Origin: Nitrospirota bacterium
GTDB lineage: Bacteria > JACPQY01
DNA: 64,000 nt
Assembly (NCBI GenBank): GCA_016180645.1
Contig: JACPAV010000002.1
Coordinates: 238,628-302,627, forward strand
Reading direction: 5' to 3'
How positions within the stretch are numbered: position 1 is the stretch's first letter; every line of letters begins with the position of its first letter. Made by a program: the position numbers and the translations under genes. Below the pieces are notes generated by a model. It saw only the letters and a list, made by a program, of their open reading frames with translations. It was not told where the DNA came from and did no database searches. Shown here one piece after another: positions 29,561 through 39,083 of this stretch.

Positions 29561-31069
29561 TCAGCCGTGATATGCCACCTCGCCGTGTTCGGCCAAATCC
29601 AGGCCCTGCGTCTCCACTTCGGGCGCCGGCCGAAGCCCCAGGGTGTGCTTCAGCAGAAGGGCAATGACGGTCGTTCCGACAACCGCCATGGCCAGTGTGA
29701 GGCCAATGGCCTTCAACTGCTCCAACCAGAGCGTGTGGCCGACGATGCCGTGAAGGTTTGTGATTAGGTTGGCGTTGACGTCCTCCGTTGCGAGGATTCC
29801 CGTGAGGAACGCGCCCAGCGTTCCGCCGACGGCGTGGACGCCGAAGGTGTCGAGCGCGTCATCGTAGCCGAGCCATCCCTTGATCTTGTAGCAGGCGAAG
29901 AAAGGAACGAGACCCGCGAGAATCCCGACGATAACGGCCGAACCGGGCGATACAAATCCGCAGGCCGGCGTGATGACCACGAGTCCCGCCACCGCGCCCG
30001 AGCAGAAACCGAGGATGCTCGGTTTGCCGCGAAGCAGATACTCGGCCATGGCCCACGTGAAGGAGGCGACGGCCGTGGCGATTGTCGTGGTGGTGAAGGC
30101 GTTTGCGGCCACCCCGTCCGCGGCGACGGCGCTCCCCGCGTTGAACCCGTACCAGCCCACCCACAGCATGCCCGTGCCGATCATGCAGAGAACCATGCTG
30201 TGCGGCGGCATCGGCTCCTTGCCGAAGTTGAGGCGTTTGCCAAGGATGAGGCACAGGATGAGCGCGGACCAGCCGGAAGACATGTGGACCACGGTTCCGC
30301 CGGCGAAGTCGATGGCCTTGATCTTTGCCTCTGCGTTCCACACCCCGTTCATCAGGCCGGAAATGCCCCAGACCATGTGGGCGAGGGGAAAGTAAACAAC
30401 GAGCATCCAAATGGTCACGAAAAGAATGATCGCCGAGAATTTCATACGTTCGGCGATGGCCCCGATGATGAGCGCCGGAGTGATGATCGCAAACATCATC
30501 TGATACATGGCGAAAACATTGTGGGAAACCCAATACGCGTAATTCGCGTTCGGATTCGAGTCGACCCCTTTGAGGAAAGCGTGCTGGAGGCTGCCGAAAA
30601 TCGAGCCGCCGGGCGCGAAGACGAGGCTGTAGCCGACGGCCCACCACAGGATCGTGACGAGTCCCGCGATGCCAAGGCATTGCGCGAGAACGGAGAGGAC
30701 GTTCTTGCTGCGAACGAGGCCGCCGTAGAAGAGGGCCAACCCCGGCAGAGTCATGAACAGAACGAGCGCAGCGGCCGTCATCATCCAGCCGTTGTGGCCG
30801 GGCCCGGCGCCGCCGACCTTTGAAGCCACGCCTACGCCGGGGACATCGGCCCCTCGGGCGGTATTGTTGATGTACGCTTCGAGGTCCGCCACGCGCTGAT
30901 CGAGGCTGGGTTCAATCAGCGATCCCGGTGCGGGCGCAGCCGCCACCGGGAGTTCGGCCTGTGCGATGCCGGGGGTAGCGCCGGCCACCGAATCCTCGGC
31001 ATTCGACCGAGCGGCGAATCCGAGAAGAAAGAGGATTCCAAGAAAAACCATCCTGCTCAGATGGACCAT
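29561..31069 (-). CDS. amt: Ammonium transporter (Amt family), second copy
   Basis: 502 aa. A cleavable signal (MVHLSRMVFLGILFLLGFAARSNA, ending near residue 24) and a periplasmic segment with ADLEAYINNTARG precede the 11-helix Amt core. Core motifs DFAGGTVVHMSSG and ALDTFGVHAVGG (pore His) are present. Conducts ammonium or ammonia inward and is normally gated by a PII protein; glnB lies in the same cluster. Separated from the first amt by 169 bases holding a repeat, so it may be read through from upstream or have its own promoter. Confidence 0.94.
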   Translation of the reverse strand: MVHLSRMVFLGILFLLGFAARSNAEDSVAGATPGIAQAELPVAAAPAPGSLIEPSLDQRVADLEAYINNTARGADVPGVGVASKVGGAGPGHNGWMMTAAALVLFMTLPGLALFYGGLVRSKNVLSVLAQCLGIAGLVTILWWAVGYSLVFAPGGSIFGSLQHAFLKGVDSNPNANYAYWVSHNVFAMYQMMFAIITPALIIGAIAERMKFSAIILFVTIWMLVVYFPLAHMVWGISGLMNGVWNAEAKIKAIDFAGGTVVHMSSGWSALILCLILGKRLNFGKEPMPPHSMVLCMIGTGMLWVGWYGFNAGSAVAADGVAANAFTTTTIATAVASFTWAMAEYLLRGKPSILGFCSGAVAGLVVITPACGFVSPGSAVIVGILAGLVPFFACYKIKGWLGYDDALDTFGVHAVGGTLGAFLTGILATEDVNANLITNLHGIVGHTLWLEQLKAIGLTLAMAVVGTTVIALLLKHTLGLRPAPEVETQGLDLAEHGEVAYHG

Positions 31070-31108
31070 GTGTCACCTCCTGCTCATCTCTGAGCCCTGT
31101 CAGACCGA

Positions 31109-31167
31109 GTAGGGGAGGGTCTTCAGACCTTCCCGGCGAGAGGGAGCATCTGGAGATGCTCCCCTAC
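31109..31167. repeat. GTAGGGGAG twin-hairpin element, copy C
   Basis: 59 bp between the two amt genes. Stem words GGGTCT-TC-AGACCT and AGCATCT-GG-AGATGCT; slightly more worn than D and F. Confidence 0.85.
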
Positions 31168-31238
31168 GCATCAATGCGAAAGGCGACGGCCCCCGAACGC
31201 CGGGGGCCATCGCCAGTCTTCGTTCCTTGAAGGAGGAC

Positions 31239-32771
31239 CTACGTTTGATGCACGGGTTCGGGGACCATCATGGGCGCGCGTTGCGGCTGGGGGGCCACTT
31301 CCGCGTGACCCACGCCCACCATGTGGCGCGTGCCGAAATCCGGGTAGCATTCCTGTCCATGCTCCCCGATGTCGAGTCCTTCCTGTTCCTCTTCCGCGGT
31401 CACCCGGATTCCGCCCGTGATGATCTTGATGATGCTCCAGATGATCAAGGCGGCCACGAGTGTGTAGCCGGCCACGGCCACCACGCCGATCACCTGCGCG
31501 GTCAGGAGCGTGAATCCGCCGCCGTACAGCAGACCCATTCCGGGCCCTTTCACGAAGGCGTCCGAGCCGAACAAGCCGAGGGAGAGGGTTCCCCACACGC
31601 CGTTGACGAGGTGGACGGACAGCGCGCCCACCGGATCATCCAACTTCAGCTTGTCGAACATCACGACCGCAAGAACCACGAGGACTCCCGCGATCAGGCC
31701 GATGACCAGCGAGGCTTTCACGCTGACGAACGCGCACGGCGCCGTGATGGCCACGAGGCCCGCCAGGATGCCGTTCAACATCATCGTGAGGTCCGGCTTT
31801 CGGAACATCAGCCAGGCGGTGACGGTTGAAGAGAATGCAGCGGCGGCGGCTGCCGTATTCGTCGTCACGGCGATTCCGGCAATCGCACCCCAATCCGCGG
31901 CCATGGTCGATCCGGGGTTGAACCCGAACCAGCCCAGCCAGAGAATGAAGACGCCGAGCGTGACGGACGTAAGATTGTGGCCCGGGATCGGATTCACCTT
32001 GCCGTCTTTGGTGTATTTGCCGATCCGCGGGCCGAGCAGGATGACACCTGCGAGCGCGGCCCAACCTCCGACGGAATGGACGACGGTGGAGCCCGCAAAA
32101 TCCCAGAAGCCTTTCTGGGCCAGCCAGCCGCCCCCCCAGATCCAGTGACCGGTGATGGGGTAGAGAGCGATGCCCATGAAGAAGGCGAAGATCATGAAGG
32201 AGGAGTACTTGATCCGTTCGGCCACGACGCCGGAGACGATGGTCGCCGCCGTTCCCGCGAACACGAGTTGGAAGAAGTACTTCGCCCAGAGCGGCGTGCC
32301 GGTCCAGGCGATGGACTTATAGACGCCCTGGTAGGCGTCGCCCGTGTACGGGCTATTGTCCGCGCCGCCCATGAACCAGACGCCGGTCGTGCCCGTGAAG
32401 CCGTTGCCGTCCCCGAACATCAGGCCGAAGCCGAGGAAGAGGAAGGCGAGGGACGACATTGCGAAGACGATGACGTTCTTGGACAGGATGTTCACGGAGT
32501 TCTTCGCGCGGCAGAGACCCGACTCCACGAGCGCGAATCCCGCGTTCATCCAGAAGACGAGCATGGCGGTGATGAGCGTCCACAGCGTGTCCGCCATCAC
32601 CTTCGGCGCGTCCAGCGGCGGCGGTCCGGCTGGAGCCGCAGGGGCCGCTTCCATCGGAGGCGCGGCCATTTCCGGCATCGCCTCCTGGGCGATCGCCCAT
32701 CCCGCCCAAAGGAGCGTTCCCGCGAACGGGACGAGGCTCCCCGGGCTCAGAAATTTCTTCAGCTTATTCAT
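31239..32771 (-). CDS. amt: Ammonium transporter (Amt family), first copy
   Basis: 510 aa. An N-terminal hydrophobic segment (GSLVPFAGTLLWAGWAIAQ) followed by an Ala/Pro-rich stretch, then the Amt core with DFAGSTVVHSVGGWAAL and LSVHLVNGVWGTLSLG (pore His). Its start lies 18 bases after the porin gene, so the two are co-transcribed. Differs clearly from the other Amt copy, including the long C-terminal tail (TAEEEQEGLDIGEHGQECY), the region that PII proteins usually contact. Confidence 0.94.
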   Translation of the reverse strand: MNKLKKFLSPGSLVPFAGTLLWAGWAIAQEAMPEMAAPPMEAAPAAPAGPPPLDAPKVMADTLWTLITAMLVFWMNAGFALVESGLCRAKNSVNILSKNVIVFAMSSLAFLFLGFGLMFGDGNGFTGTTGVWFMGGADNSPYTGDAYQGVYKSIAWTGTPLWAKYFFQLVFAGTAATIVSGVVAERIKYSSFMIFAFFMGIALYPITGHWIWGGGWLAQKGFWDFAGSTVVHSVGGWAALAGVILLGPRIGKYTKDGKVNPIPGHNLTSVTLGVFILWLGWFGFNPGSTMAADWGAIAGIAVTTNTAAAAAAFSSTVTAWLMFRKPDLTMMLNGILAGLVAITAPCAFVSVKASLVIGLIAGVLVVLAVVMFDKLKLDDPVGALSVHLVNGVWGTLSLGLFGSDAFVKGPGMGLLYGGGFTLLTAQVIGVVAVAGYTLVAALIIWSIIKIITGGIRVTAEEEQEGLDIGEHGQECYPDFGTRHMVGVGHAEVAPQPQRAPMMVPEPVHQT

Positions 32772-32789
32772 TTGATACCTCCCGATTGA

Positions 32790-33869
32790 CTAGAACGTGT
32801 ACGACATCCCCAGGCTGGCCGTGAGGTTCGTGTTCTTTGCATTGCCCTCCGCATCGGTGAAGGCTTTCTCGCTCGCGAAATCGAGCCGGACTTCCGGGCG
32901 AACGGCGAAGCCCTCCGCAGGCTTCCATGCCGGGGTGATGGTGAAATTGTGCGCTAATAGATCCGCGACCGTCGTACGATAGCCGTCCTTGTCCGAAAAA
33001 ACCTCATATCGAAGGCCAAGCGCCATCGTGTCCGAGAGGCTATAGACGGGCTGTATTCCCGCACCCCACCAAGTAGCGTCGGTCCCCTGGCTCTTGGCGT
33101 CGGAATTCCCGAAATTGAATTGGAAGTTGATGGGCATGCCGCTGACCACATTGGTCACGCCGGTGACGTCGATGGACATGTTGGCCACCGTCCCGCCGAA
33201 GTACGGGGAGATTCCCAGCGTCAATGGATCCCCGAGGTTCAGCCCAAGCCGACTGATCAGTGTCCGCTTGCTGGTCTTGAAGATGACCGAATCCCAATCG
33301 TTGACGTACCCGAGCTTGATATCGAACATGTCGCTCGGTGCGATCGTGAAATACGTACCGGTCAGCGTGTACGCTTCCGCCAGACCGAACAGATAGCCGC
33401 GAGACACCGTCGGATTGGCTGGGCCCTCGATAACCTCGATGCCCTGGAAGGTGACGAACTTGCCCATCGTCCACTTCACCTTGTCGTGGAGGTTGTAGGA
33501 CATGTAGGCCTCCTGCACATCCACGTAGCCGGTCGTGGCCAGCACGGGGTCTTTGTTGACCGCCGCGTCGCTTCCCGCATCGAGTTCCACAGTGTAGGTC
33601 AGGCCTTCCACACCATCGCCGGCCAGCATCACGTGGGCGGCGTTGAGGGTGAATTCATTCGCCCGGTTATCGTAGCTACGAAGCTCATTCACGTTCTTGC
33701 CGCCCTTCTTCATGAGATTGAAGTTGAACGTGGATTCGACGTGGCCCCCCATCTTGGGACCTTCTTTGGCCGTGGCGGGCGCCGTGTCGATCAGTACCGC
33801 CAATCCGGCCGTCAGGGCCAGCAGAGCAGTCCTCTTCAAAACGTTTTTCGGGCAGACCTGTACCTTCAT
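32790..33869 (-). CDS. Outer-membrane beta-barrel porin
   Basis: 359 aa with a signal peptide (ALLALTAGLAVLIDTAPATA) and a barrel of short amphipathic strands ending in Phe (LTASLGMSYTF), the usual sorting signal for the outer membrane. Motifs such as QEAYMSYNLHDKVKWTMGKF resemble porins that are paired with nitrogen-uptake genes. GGAGG lies seven bases before the ATG. Between glnA and amt in one transcription direction, so it probably admits a nitrogen source under nitrogen control (inference). Confidence 0.85.
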   Translation of the reverse strand: MKVQVCPKNVLKRTALLALTAGLAVLIDTAPATAKEGPKMGGHVESTFNFNLMKKGGKNVNELRSYDNRANEFTLNAAHVMLAGDGVEGLTYTVELDAGSDAAVNKDPVLATTGYVDVQEAYMSYNLHDKVKWTMGKFVTFQGIEVIEGPANPTVSRGYLFGLAEAYTLTGTYFTIAPSDMFDIKLGYVNDWDSVIFKTSKRTLISRLGLNLGDPLTLGISPYFGGTVANMSIDVTGVTNVVSGMPINFQFNFGNSDAKSQGTDATWWGAGIQPVYSLSDTMALGLRYEVFSDKDGYRTTVADLLAHNFTITPAWKPAEGFAVRPEVRLDFASEKAFTDAEGNAKNTNLTASLGMSYTF

Positions 33870-33995
33870 AGTTAGACCTCCGTTTTTCCTTTCTCCCGCC
33901 TTCGTTTGCCTTCCTGGCTCTCGGCGGCTTTCGGCCTTCCTGGCCGGGGTTTCGGCCCCCCGCCTCCTCAGCGAGGGGCCCTCTCGATTATTTCA

Positions 33996-35405
33996 TCAAG
34001 CGTCGTAATACAGATGAAACTCCAACGGCGTGGGGCGGAGTCGGATCGGATCGATCTCCTTCTCCTTCTTCCAGCTGATCCACGCCTCGATCATGTCATC
34101 CGTGAACACGTTTCCCTTCTTGAGGAATTCGTGATCCTTCTCCAATTCCTCGATCGCCTCCGAGAGGCTTGAGGGGAGTTGCGGCACTTTCTTCGCCTCG
34201 GCCGCGGGCAAGTGATAAATGTCCTTGTCGAGCGGTTCGCCCGGCTTGATCTTCTTCTCGATGCCGTCCAACCCCGCCATGAGCATGGCGCTGAACGCGA
34301 GGTACGGATTGCACGACGGATCGGGGAATCGCACTTCGACGCGCTTCGCCTTGGGGGACGGGCTGTACAAAGGGATTCGGCAGCAGGCGCTGCGGTTCCG
34401 CGCCGAGTAGGCGAGGTTTACCGGGGCCTCGAAGCCCGGCACGAGCCGGCGGTAGGAGTTCACGGTGGGGGCCACGATCGCGGCCAGCGCGCGGCCGTGT
34501 TTCAGGATTCCGCCGATGTAGTGCAAGCCGAGATCGGAGAGACCGGCGTACCCTTCGCCAGCCATGAGCGGCTTGCCGTTCTTCCAGACGCTTTGGTGCG
34601 TGTGCATGCCCGAACCGTTGTCTCCGAAGATCGGCTTCGGCATGAACGTGACGGTCTTCCCATGTTTCCAGGCGACGTTCTTGCAGACGTGCTTGTACCA
34701 CATGAGCTTGTCCGCCATGTCGACCAGCTCGGAGAACCGCATGTCGATTTCCGCCTGACCGGCCGTGGCCACCTCGTGGTGCTGCTTCTCGACGATGATG
34801 CCCACTTTCTGCATGGTGAGAAGCATCTCGGTGCGAAGGTCTTGGAAGGTGTCGTTCGGCGAAACCGGGAAATAGCCCTCCTTGTGGCGCGGCTTGTATC
34901 CAAGGTTGTCTTCCTTGTCGCCCGAGCCCCAGATGCCTTCCTTGGATTCGATGTGGTAGTAGCTGTGATCGACTTGCGCGTCGTAGCGGACGCCGTCGAA
35001 AATGAAGAATTCAGGTTCCGGCCCCATGTAGGCCGTGTCGCCAATGCCTGTCTTCTTCAGGTGCTCAATGGCTTTCTTTGCGATGTAACGCGGGTCGCGC
35101 GAGTACGGCTTGCGGCTGATCGGGTCGAGAATGTCGCAGATCAGGCTCAGCGTCGGCTCGGCGCAAAACGGATCCATCACGGCCGTTTTCGCATCGGGGA
35201 TCACGAGCATGTCGCTCTCCTGGATCCCCTGCCAGCCACGGATGCTGGACCCGTCGAACCCGAGACCTTCTTCCAAGGTCTCCTCGGTAATTTCCGACAT
35301 CCCGGTAGTGAAGTGCTGCCAGGTGCCGAGCATGTCGCAGAATTTCAGGTCACAGACCTTCGCGCCCTGCTCCTTCGCGAATTTCAAAACGTCTTTCGAT
35401 GTCAT
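33996..35405 (-). CDS. glnA: Glutamine synthetase, type I
   Basis: 469 aa from ATG 35405 ([20 protein letters not shown]); that length equals the E. coli enzyme, while the open frame upstream adds a Ser/Lys-rich tail that is unlikely. Active-site motifs: [44 protein letters not shown], and NRSACCRIP. Tyr397 in [11 protein letters not shown] is exactly where E. coli GlnE adds AMP. Makes glutamine from glutamate, ammonia and ATP. Follows glnB by 76 bases and is probably driven by the sigma-54 promoter before it. Confidence 0.96.
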   Translation of the reverse strand: MTSKDVLKFAKEQGAKVCDLKFCDMLGTWQHFTTGMSEITEETLEEGLGFDGSSIRGWQGIQESDMLVIPDAKTAVMDPFCAEPTLSLICDILDPISRKPYSRDPRYIAKKAIEHLKKTGIGDTAYMGPEPEFFIFDGVRYDAQVDHSYYHIESKEGIWGSGDKEDNLGYKPRHKEGYFPVSPNDTFQDLRTEMLLTMQKVGIIVEKQHHEVATAGQAEIDMRFSELVDMADKLMWYKHVCKNVAWKHGKTVTFMPKPIFGDNGSGMHTHQSVWKNGKPLMAGEGYAGLSDLGLHYIGGILKHGRALAAIVAPTVNSYRRLVPGFEAPVNLAYSARNRSACCRIPLYSPSPKAKRVEVRFPDPSCNPYLAFSAMLMAGLDGIEKKIKPGEPLDKDIYHLPAAEAKKVPQLPSSLSEAIEELEKDHEFLKKGNVFTDDMIEAWISWKKEKEIDPIRLRPTPLEFHLYYDA

Positions 35406-35481
35406 TCCTGCTCTGTCTCCTTTCTTGCTGCTCTCACTGCTGCTCTTCTTAGTGGGCATGGGACGGCTGTTTCTTGACGGC

Positions 35482-35871
<390 letters not shown>

Positions 35872-35885
35872 CTACACGCCCTAGC

Positions 35886-35900
35886 GCAAGGTCGGTGCCA
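35886..35900 (-). promoter_or_regulatory. Sigma-54 promoter of glnB-glnA
   Basis: On the minus strand TGGCAC-CGACC-TTGC, an exact consensus match. Transcription should start near 35875, giving a leader of about 55 bases. Confidence 0.85.
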
Positions 35901-35911
35901 ACGGCAAACGC

Positions 35912-35923
35912 ATCAACGTATTG
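35912..35923. promoter_or_regulatory. IHF-like site
   Basis: ATCAACGTATTG fits ATCAA-N4-TTR; only the leading W is not met. It lies between the sigma-54 promoter and the NtrC-type sites, where a DNA bend would be useful. Confidence 0.45.
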
Positions 35924-35969
35924 TGTTTTCATTGTTTTCAATGGGTACAGGTTATCCACAAGCTCGGAG

Positions 35970-36007
35970 AGCACATCGAAAGTGCGTTGATGCACCATTG
36001 AAGTGCA
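35970..36007. promoter_or_regulatory. Two NtrC-type enhancer sites
   Basis: AGCAC-ATCGAAA-GTGCG region (35970-35986) and TGCAC-CATTGAA-GTGCA (35991-36007). Both keep the GCAC-N7-GTGC core of NtrC sites in a 17-base frame, and their centres are 21 bases apart, two turns of DNA. They sit about 100-125 bases upstream of the predicted start, as at E. coli glnAp2. Confidence 0.75.
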
Positions 36008-36042
36008 TATTGCCAGACCCTCCAGCCGGTCCCTGCTGCTGC

Positions 36043-37407
36043 TCATTCGGCCATTTTCCGATCATATATTTTGCGCACACTCAACATGAACTGCCTGAGC
36101 CTGTCAAGAAATCTATCCCCGTCCTTCGGCTTGTCAGGCCAGGTTGATGCTCGCACCAAAGCCGAATAGTTCATCTTCGAAGGAGAGATTTGGTTGCCCG
36201 CCTTACCTTCCACGAGGCGAACCCGCCCAATGATTTTCTTGAGTTCATCGTACGCCTCGAGGAGGGATTCCGCCTCACCGGCGCTCAACCACCCAATGGA
36301 CCCGAGCGCGCGAATCGCGCCGCGCGTGGACCGCGTCCGCAATTCCGGATGCTCATGACCGAAAGCCAGCTGGCCCGCCTGGGAGAGGAACTCGATGTCC
36401 ATCGTTCCCCCCCGGCCAAATTTCAAATCGACAAAAGAAGATCCGATGGGCGCGTAGTTCTTCTCCACCAGTAGCTTCATCTCATGAACTTTGCGGAACA
36501 CTCCCGATGGCTCGCGCTTTTCGTACACCATCCCGGAAATTTGAGATTTGAAATTTGAGATTTGAGATTTGGCCAGAATCCGGGCCTTGATGAGGGCCTG
36601 CTTCTCCCAAAGCTCGGTGGACTCCCGGTGGTATTTCAGGAATCCTTCCTGCGAGATCACCAGAACGCCCCCGCGGCCGTGCGGTCGCAGATCGGCGTCC
36701 ACCGCGTACAGGAGGCCCGAGGGACCCAGCGTCGAGATGTCGCGTATGAATCGCTGGGCCGACCGGATGACCTGCTCGCCATTGTCTGTGTTGTGGAGAA
36801 AAATCAGATCGAGATCCGATTCGTACGTCATCTCGGCCGCGCCGAACTTGCCCATCGCCAGGATGAAGAAGTCCTTCTCCGACATGCCCGGGCCGCGGTA
36901 CACGCGGAGCGCCTCCTCCACGAGCGCATCCGCGGCAAGGGTGATGGCCTCTTCAACCTCCCTTTGAGCGAGCTGCCCCATCAACTCACGGGCAAGGATT
37001 TCGATGGTCAGCACCTGCCGGAGGACTTGGAGAGCCTCCATTTTCTCGGCGGCAGGCTTCTTCGCGATGGCGCCAAGCCCTGCGTCAATTCGGTCCCTCC
37101 AGACGGGCGCCGCTCCGGAGGGAATGAATGCGGAGAGAACTTTCGCAGGTTCGCTCAGGACGAAGCGGGAGATCGGCCACGCCAGACCGAGGACATACGC
37201 GAGGGCCTTGTCATCGATCCCCTGGGGAATGCCGCCCCGCTCCGCTTCGCTTCGGGGACGGCGATCGGAATAGACATGGAGATCCCCGCCGCCGCGTTCC
37301 ACGCTCTGAGACAGCGTTTCCCAATTCCGCCTCGCCTGCGCCGGGTCGGGCGAGGATTCGAAGATTTCGCCGGGTGGAAATCGGACGATGAGATCCCCCC
37401 AGCGCAA
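36043..37407 (-). CDS. glnE: GlnE C-terminal half (adenylyltransferase part), separate frame
   Basis: 454 aa. Nucleotidyltransferase motif MGKFGAAEMTYESDLDLIF with Asp198 and Asp200 intact, then the PII-responsive helical region. This equals the AMP-adding half of GlnE (established for E. coli). The only upstream start is TTG 37407, directly preceded by an in-frame TGA, with no ribosome binding site; it is in a different frame from the N-terminal half. An 11-residue run, SQISNFKSQIS (281-291), is encoded by a heptamer repeat and looks inserted. May be a working split subunit or a decaying gene. Confidence 0.8.
   Translation of the reverse strand: MRWGDLIVRFPPGEIFESSPDPAQARRNWETLSQSVERGGGDLHVYSDRRPRSEAERGGIPQGIDDKALAYVLGLAWPISRFVLSEPAKVLSAFIPSGAAPVWRDRIDAGLGAIAKKPAAEKMEALQVLRQVLTIEILARELMGQLAQREVEEAITLAADALVEEALRVYRGPGMSEKDFFILAMGKFGAAEMTYESDLDLIFLHNTDNGEQVIRSAQRFIRDISTLGPSGLLYAVDADLRPHGRGGVLVISQEGFLKYHRESTELWEKQALIKARILAKSQISNFKSQISGMVYEKREPSGVFRKVHEMKLLVEKNYAPIGSSFVDLKFGRGGTMDIEFLSQAGQLAFGHEHPELRTRSTRGAIRALGSIGWLSAGEAESLLEAYDELKKIIGRVRLVEGKAGNQISPSKMNYSALVRASTWPDKPKDGDRFLDRLRQFMLSVRKIYDRKMAE
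36540..36572. repeat. Heptamer tandem repeat inside glnE
   Basis: GAGATTT-type words repeated about four times, keeping the glnE frame open on the minus strand. Matches the word at 23.70 kb. Confidence 0.8.
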
Positions 37408-37410
37408 TCA

Positions 37411-37474
37411 CGCGGGCTGAAGCCCGCGGCTACCACAGAGGTGGAACCCAGGTAGGCGCAGGCTTGAGCCTGCG
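37411..37474. repeat. Two hairpins of the GGTAG/CTACC family between the glnE halves
   Basis: CGCGGGCT-GA-AGCCCGCG (37411-37428) followed by GCTACC, and GGTAGG leading into CGCAGGCT-TG-AGCCTGCG (37457-37474). The second matches the 17.15-kb element almost base for base. Here the two halves are arranged outward, with 22 bases between CTACC and GGTAG. Confidence 0.8.
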
Positions 37475-37511
37475 TCCGTTCTGCGCCGAGGCTTCATCTG
37501 GGCACTCGTGC

Positions 37512-38948
37512 CTATTCTCCGGCGTTGGGGGGATCGAAATCCCCGAGGAACCGCTCGAAGGCCTCGCGGGAGACGGTGCGGTAGACCTGGAGATCCTCTT
37601 CGAAATCGTCCAGCTTCTCCGCCGCGGCGCCGGTTTTCTTCAATCCATAGCCCATGGAGCGGGCCAGCGTCAGCCGCGCGGCGTGATCGGTCTTCAGGTG
37701 GTAGGTCTGCGACTCCTCCTCCATCTGGAGGTGCGTTTCCAGTCGGCGGAGAAACAGGTAGGCCTCCTTGAGCTGATCCCGCTCGCCCGGCGAAATGTAC
37801 TGCTCTTTGGAGAGTGCCTCCAGCGCCTTGAGCGTCACGGGCGTTCTCAGAGTCGGTTTCTTGCCGGCATTCAGGATCTGATGCCCCTGCACAAAAAATT
37901 CAATGTCCCGGATCCCCCCCGCCCCGGTCTTCACATTCCATTTCCCGGGCTGTTCGCGCAGGCGGGCCTGCTCATCTTTGATCTTCTTGACGCTTTGGAC
38001 GTCACCGAGGCTGAGGTATTTCTTGAATACAAACGGCTCCACGCTCTCGAGGAATCGCGCCCCGAGCGCCAGGTCTCCGGCGCAGGGCCGCGAGCGAAGC
38101 AGAGCGAAACGCTCCCACGGGAGGCCCCAGGTTTCGTAGTAGAGTTCGGCGGCATAAACGGAATTGACCAGCGCGCCGGAGGCTCCCTCCGGTCTCAGAG
38201 CAAGATCCACGCGATAGAGGAACCCCTCCTCGGAGGTTTTCTGAATCCGCGTGAGAAAGTCCTGGGCGATCCGGGCGGCGATTTCCTGCATCTCCACCGG
38301 CGTGGGCGTATCCGGATCCTGCCCGGCGTAGACGAACTGGATGTCTACATCCGAACTGTAATTGAGTTCCTGGCTGCCCAGTTTCCCCTGTCCGATGATC
38401 GTCAGCCGGGGACGATCGCTCTCGGCGACATTCGACGCGAGTACGGCCTCCTCCAGGATCCAGTCCAGGATCGAGTCGGCCAGCCCGGAAAGCTCCGAAA
38501 GAATCGCGTCGTACGGGCCGATTTCGGCCAGGTCCTTGATCGCGATGCGAAGCAACTCATCGTACTTGAACCGAAAAATGGAACGTTCCCGTCCTTCCGG
38601 CGCTCCTCCTCCATCTCCGGCGAGAGCCCTTAACCTCGCGCGGTAGGCATCCGGCGCGCGGACCTCCGCAAGAGCCTTGGGCTGCGCGAGAATGGCCGCG
38701 GAGGATGGATTGCGAAAGAGATACCGGGAAAGGGACTGGGAATAGCCGAAGACCCTCACCAGATTCTGCCGGCCAGGGAGGGGGAGCGAATCCCACGCTT
38801 CCGCTCCTTCTTTTTCGGAAAGAAAGCGTTCCAAATTCGCCTCGGCCAATTCCGGATCGGCGGCGAATTTCTTCAGATCGACAACGAACCCTGGCGCGGA
38901 CACGCCTTGCTCATAGGCCAGCGAATCATGGATGTCAACGCGCTCCAT
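37512..38948 (-). CDS. glnE: GlnE N-terminal half (deadenylylase part)
   Basis: 478 aa. Starts normally with ATG 38948 and carries the first GlnE nucleotidyltransferase domain: GQGKLGSQELNYSSDVDIQF with Asp200 and Asp202, then GGIRDIEFFVQ and the helical DUF294-like bundle ending FLGDFDPPNAGE-stop. In E. coli this half removes AMP from glutamine synthetase. It stops at 37514, before 105 bases of repeat sequence and the separately framed C-terminal half. Upstream lies the 59-bp palindrome, which has TATAAT on the minus strand at 39024-39019. Confidence 0.88.
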   Translation of the reverse strand: MERVDIHDSLAYEQGVSAPGFVVDLKKFAADPELAEANLERFLSEKEGAEAWDSLPLPGRQNLVRVFGYSQSLSRYLFRNPSSAAILAQPKALAEVRAPDAYRARLRALAGDGGGAPEGRERSIFRFKYDELLRIAIKDLAEIGPYDAILSELSGLADSILDWILEEAVLASNVAESDRPRLTIIGQGKLGSQELNYSSDVDIQFVYAGQDPDTPTPVEMQEIAARIAQDFLTRIQKTSEEGFLYRVDLALRPEGASGALVNSVYAAELYYETWGLPWERFALLRSRPCAGDLALGARFLESVEPFVFKKYLSLGDVQSVKKIKDEQARLREQPGKWNVKTGAGGIRDIEFFVQGHQILNAGKKPTLRTPVTLKALEALSKEQYISPGERDQLKEAYLFLRRLETHLQMEEESQTYHLKTDHAARLTLARSMGYGLKKTGAAAEKLDDFEEDLQVYRTVSREAFERFLGDFDPPNAGE

Positions 38949-38965
38949 CAGGATGTTTCGCTTTG

Positions 38966-39024
38966 TATAATCGGTGACAGTATACTGTTATTCACTGTCA
39001 TAGAGTATACTGTCACCGATTATA
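38966..39024. repeat. 59-bp long palindrome, copy 1
   Basis: Perfect 21-base arms (38966-38986 and 39004-39024; outer end TATAATCGG, inner end GTATACT) around a 17-base spacer. AT-rich against its surroundings. Between divergent glnE and the phosphatidyltransferase operon, where it also places TATAAT on both strands. Confidence 0.92.
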
Positions 39025-39083
39025 CGCGATGAAGGCATGCGCTTGTCCTGTCCGGAATCGGTGGCGTAGAATCTCTGATCGAG

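Noticed and set aside
29834-30823. 329-codon plus-strand open frame
   Set aside because: Antisense of an Amt gene; charged, repetitive composition.
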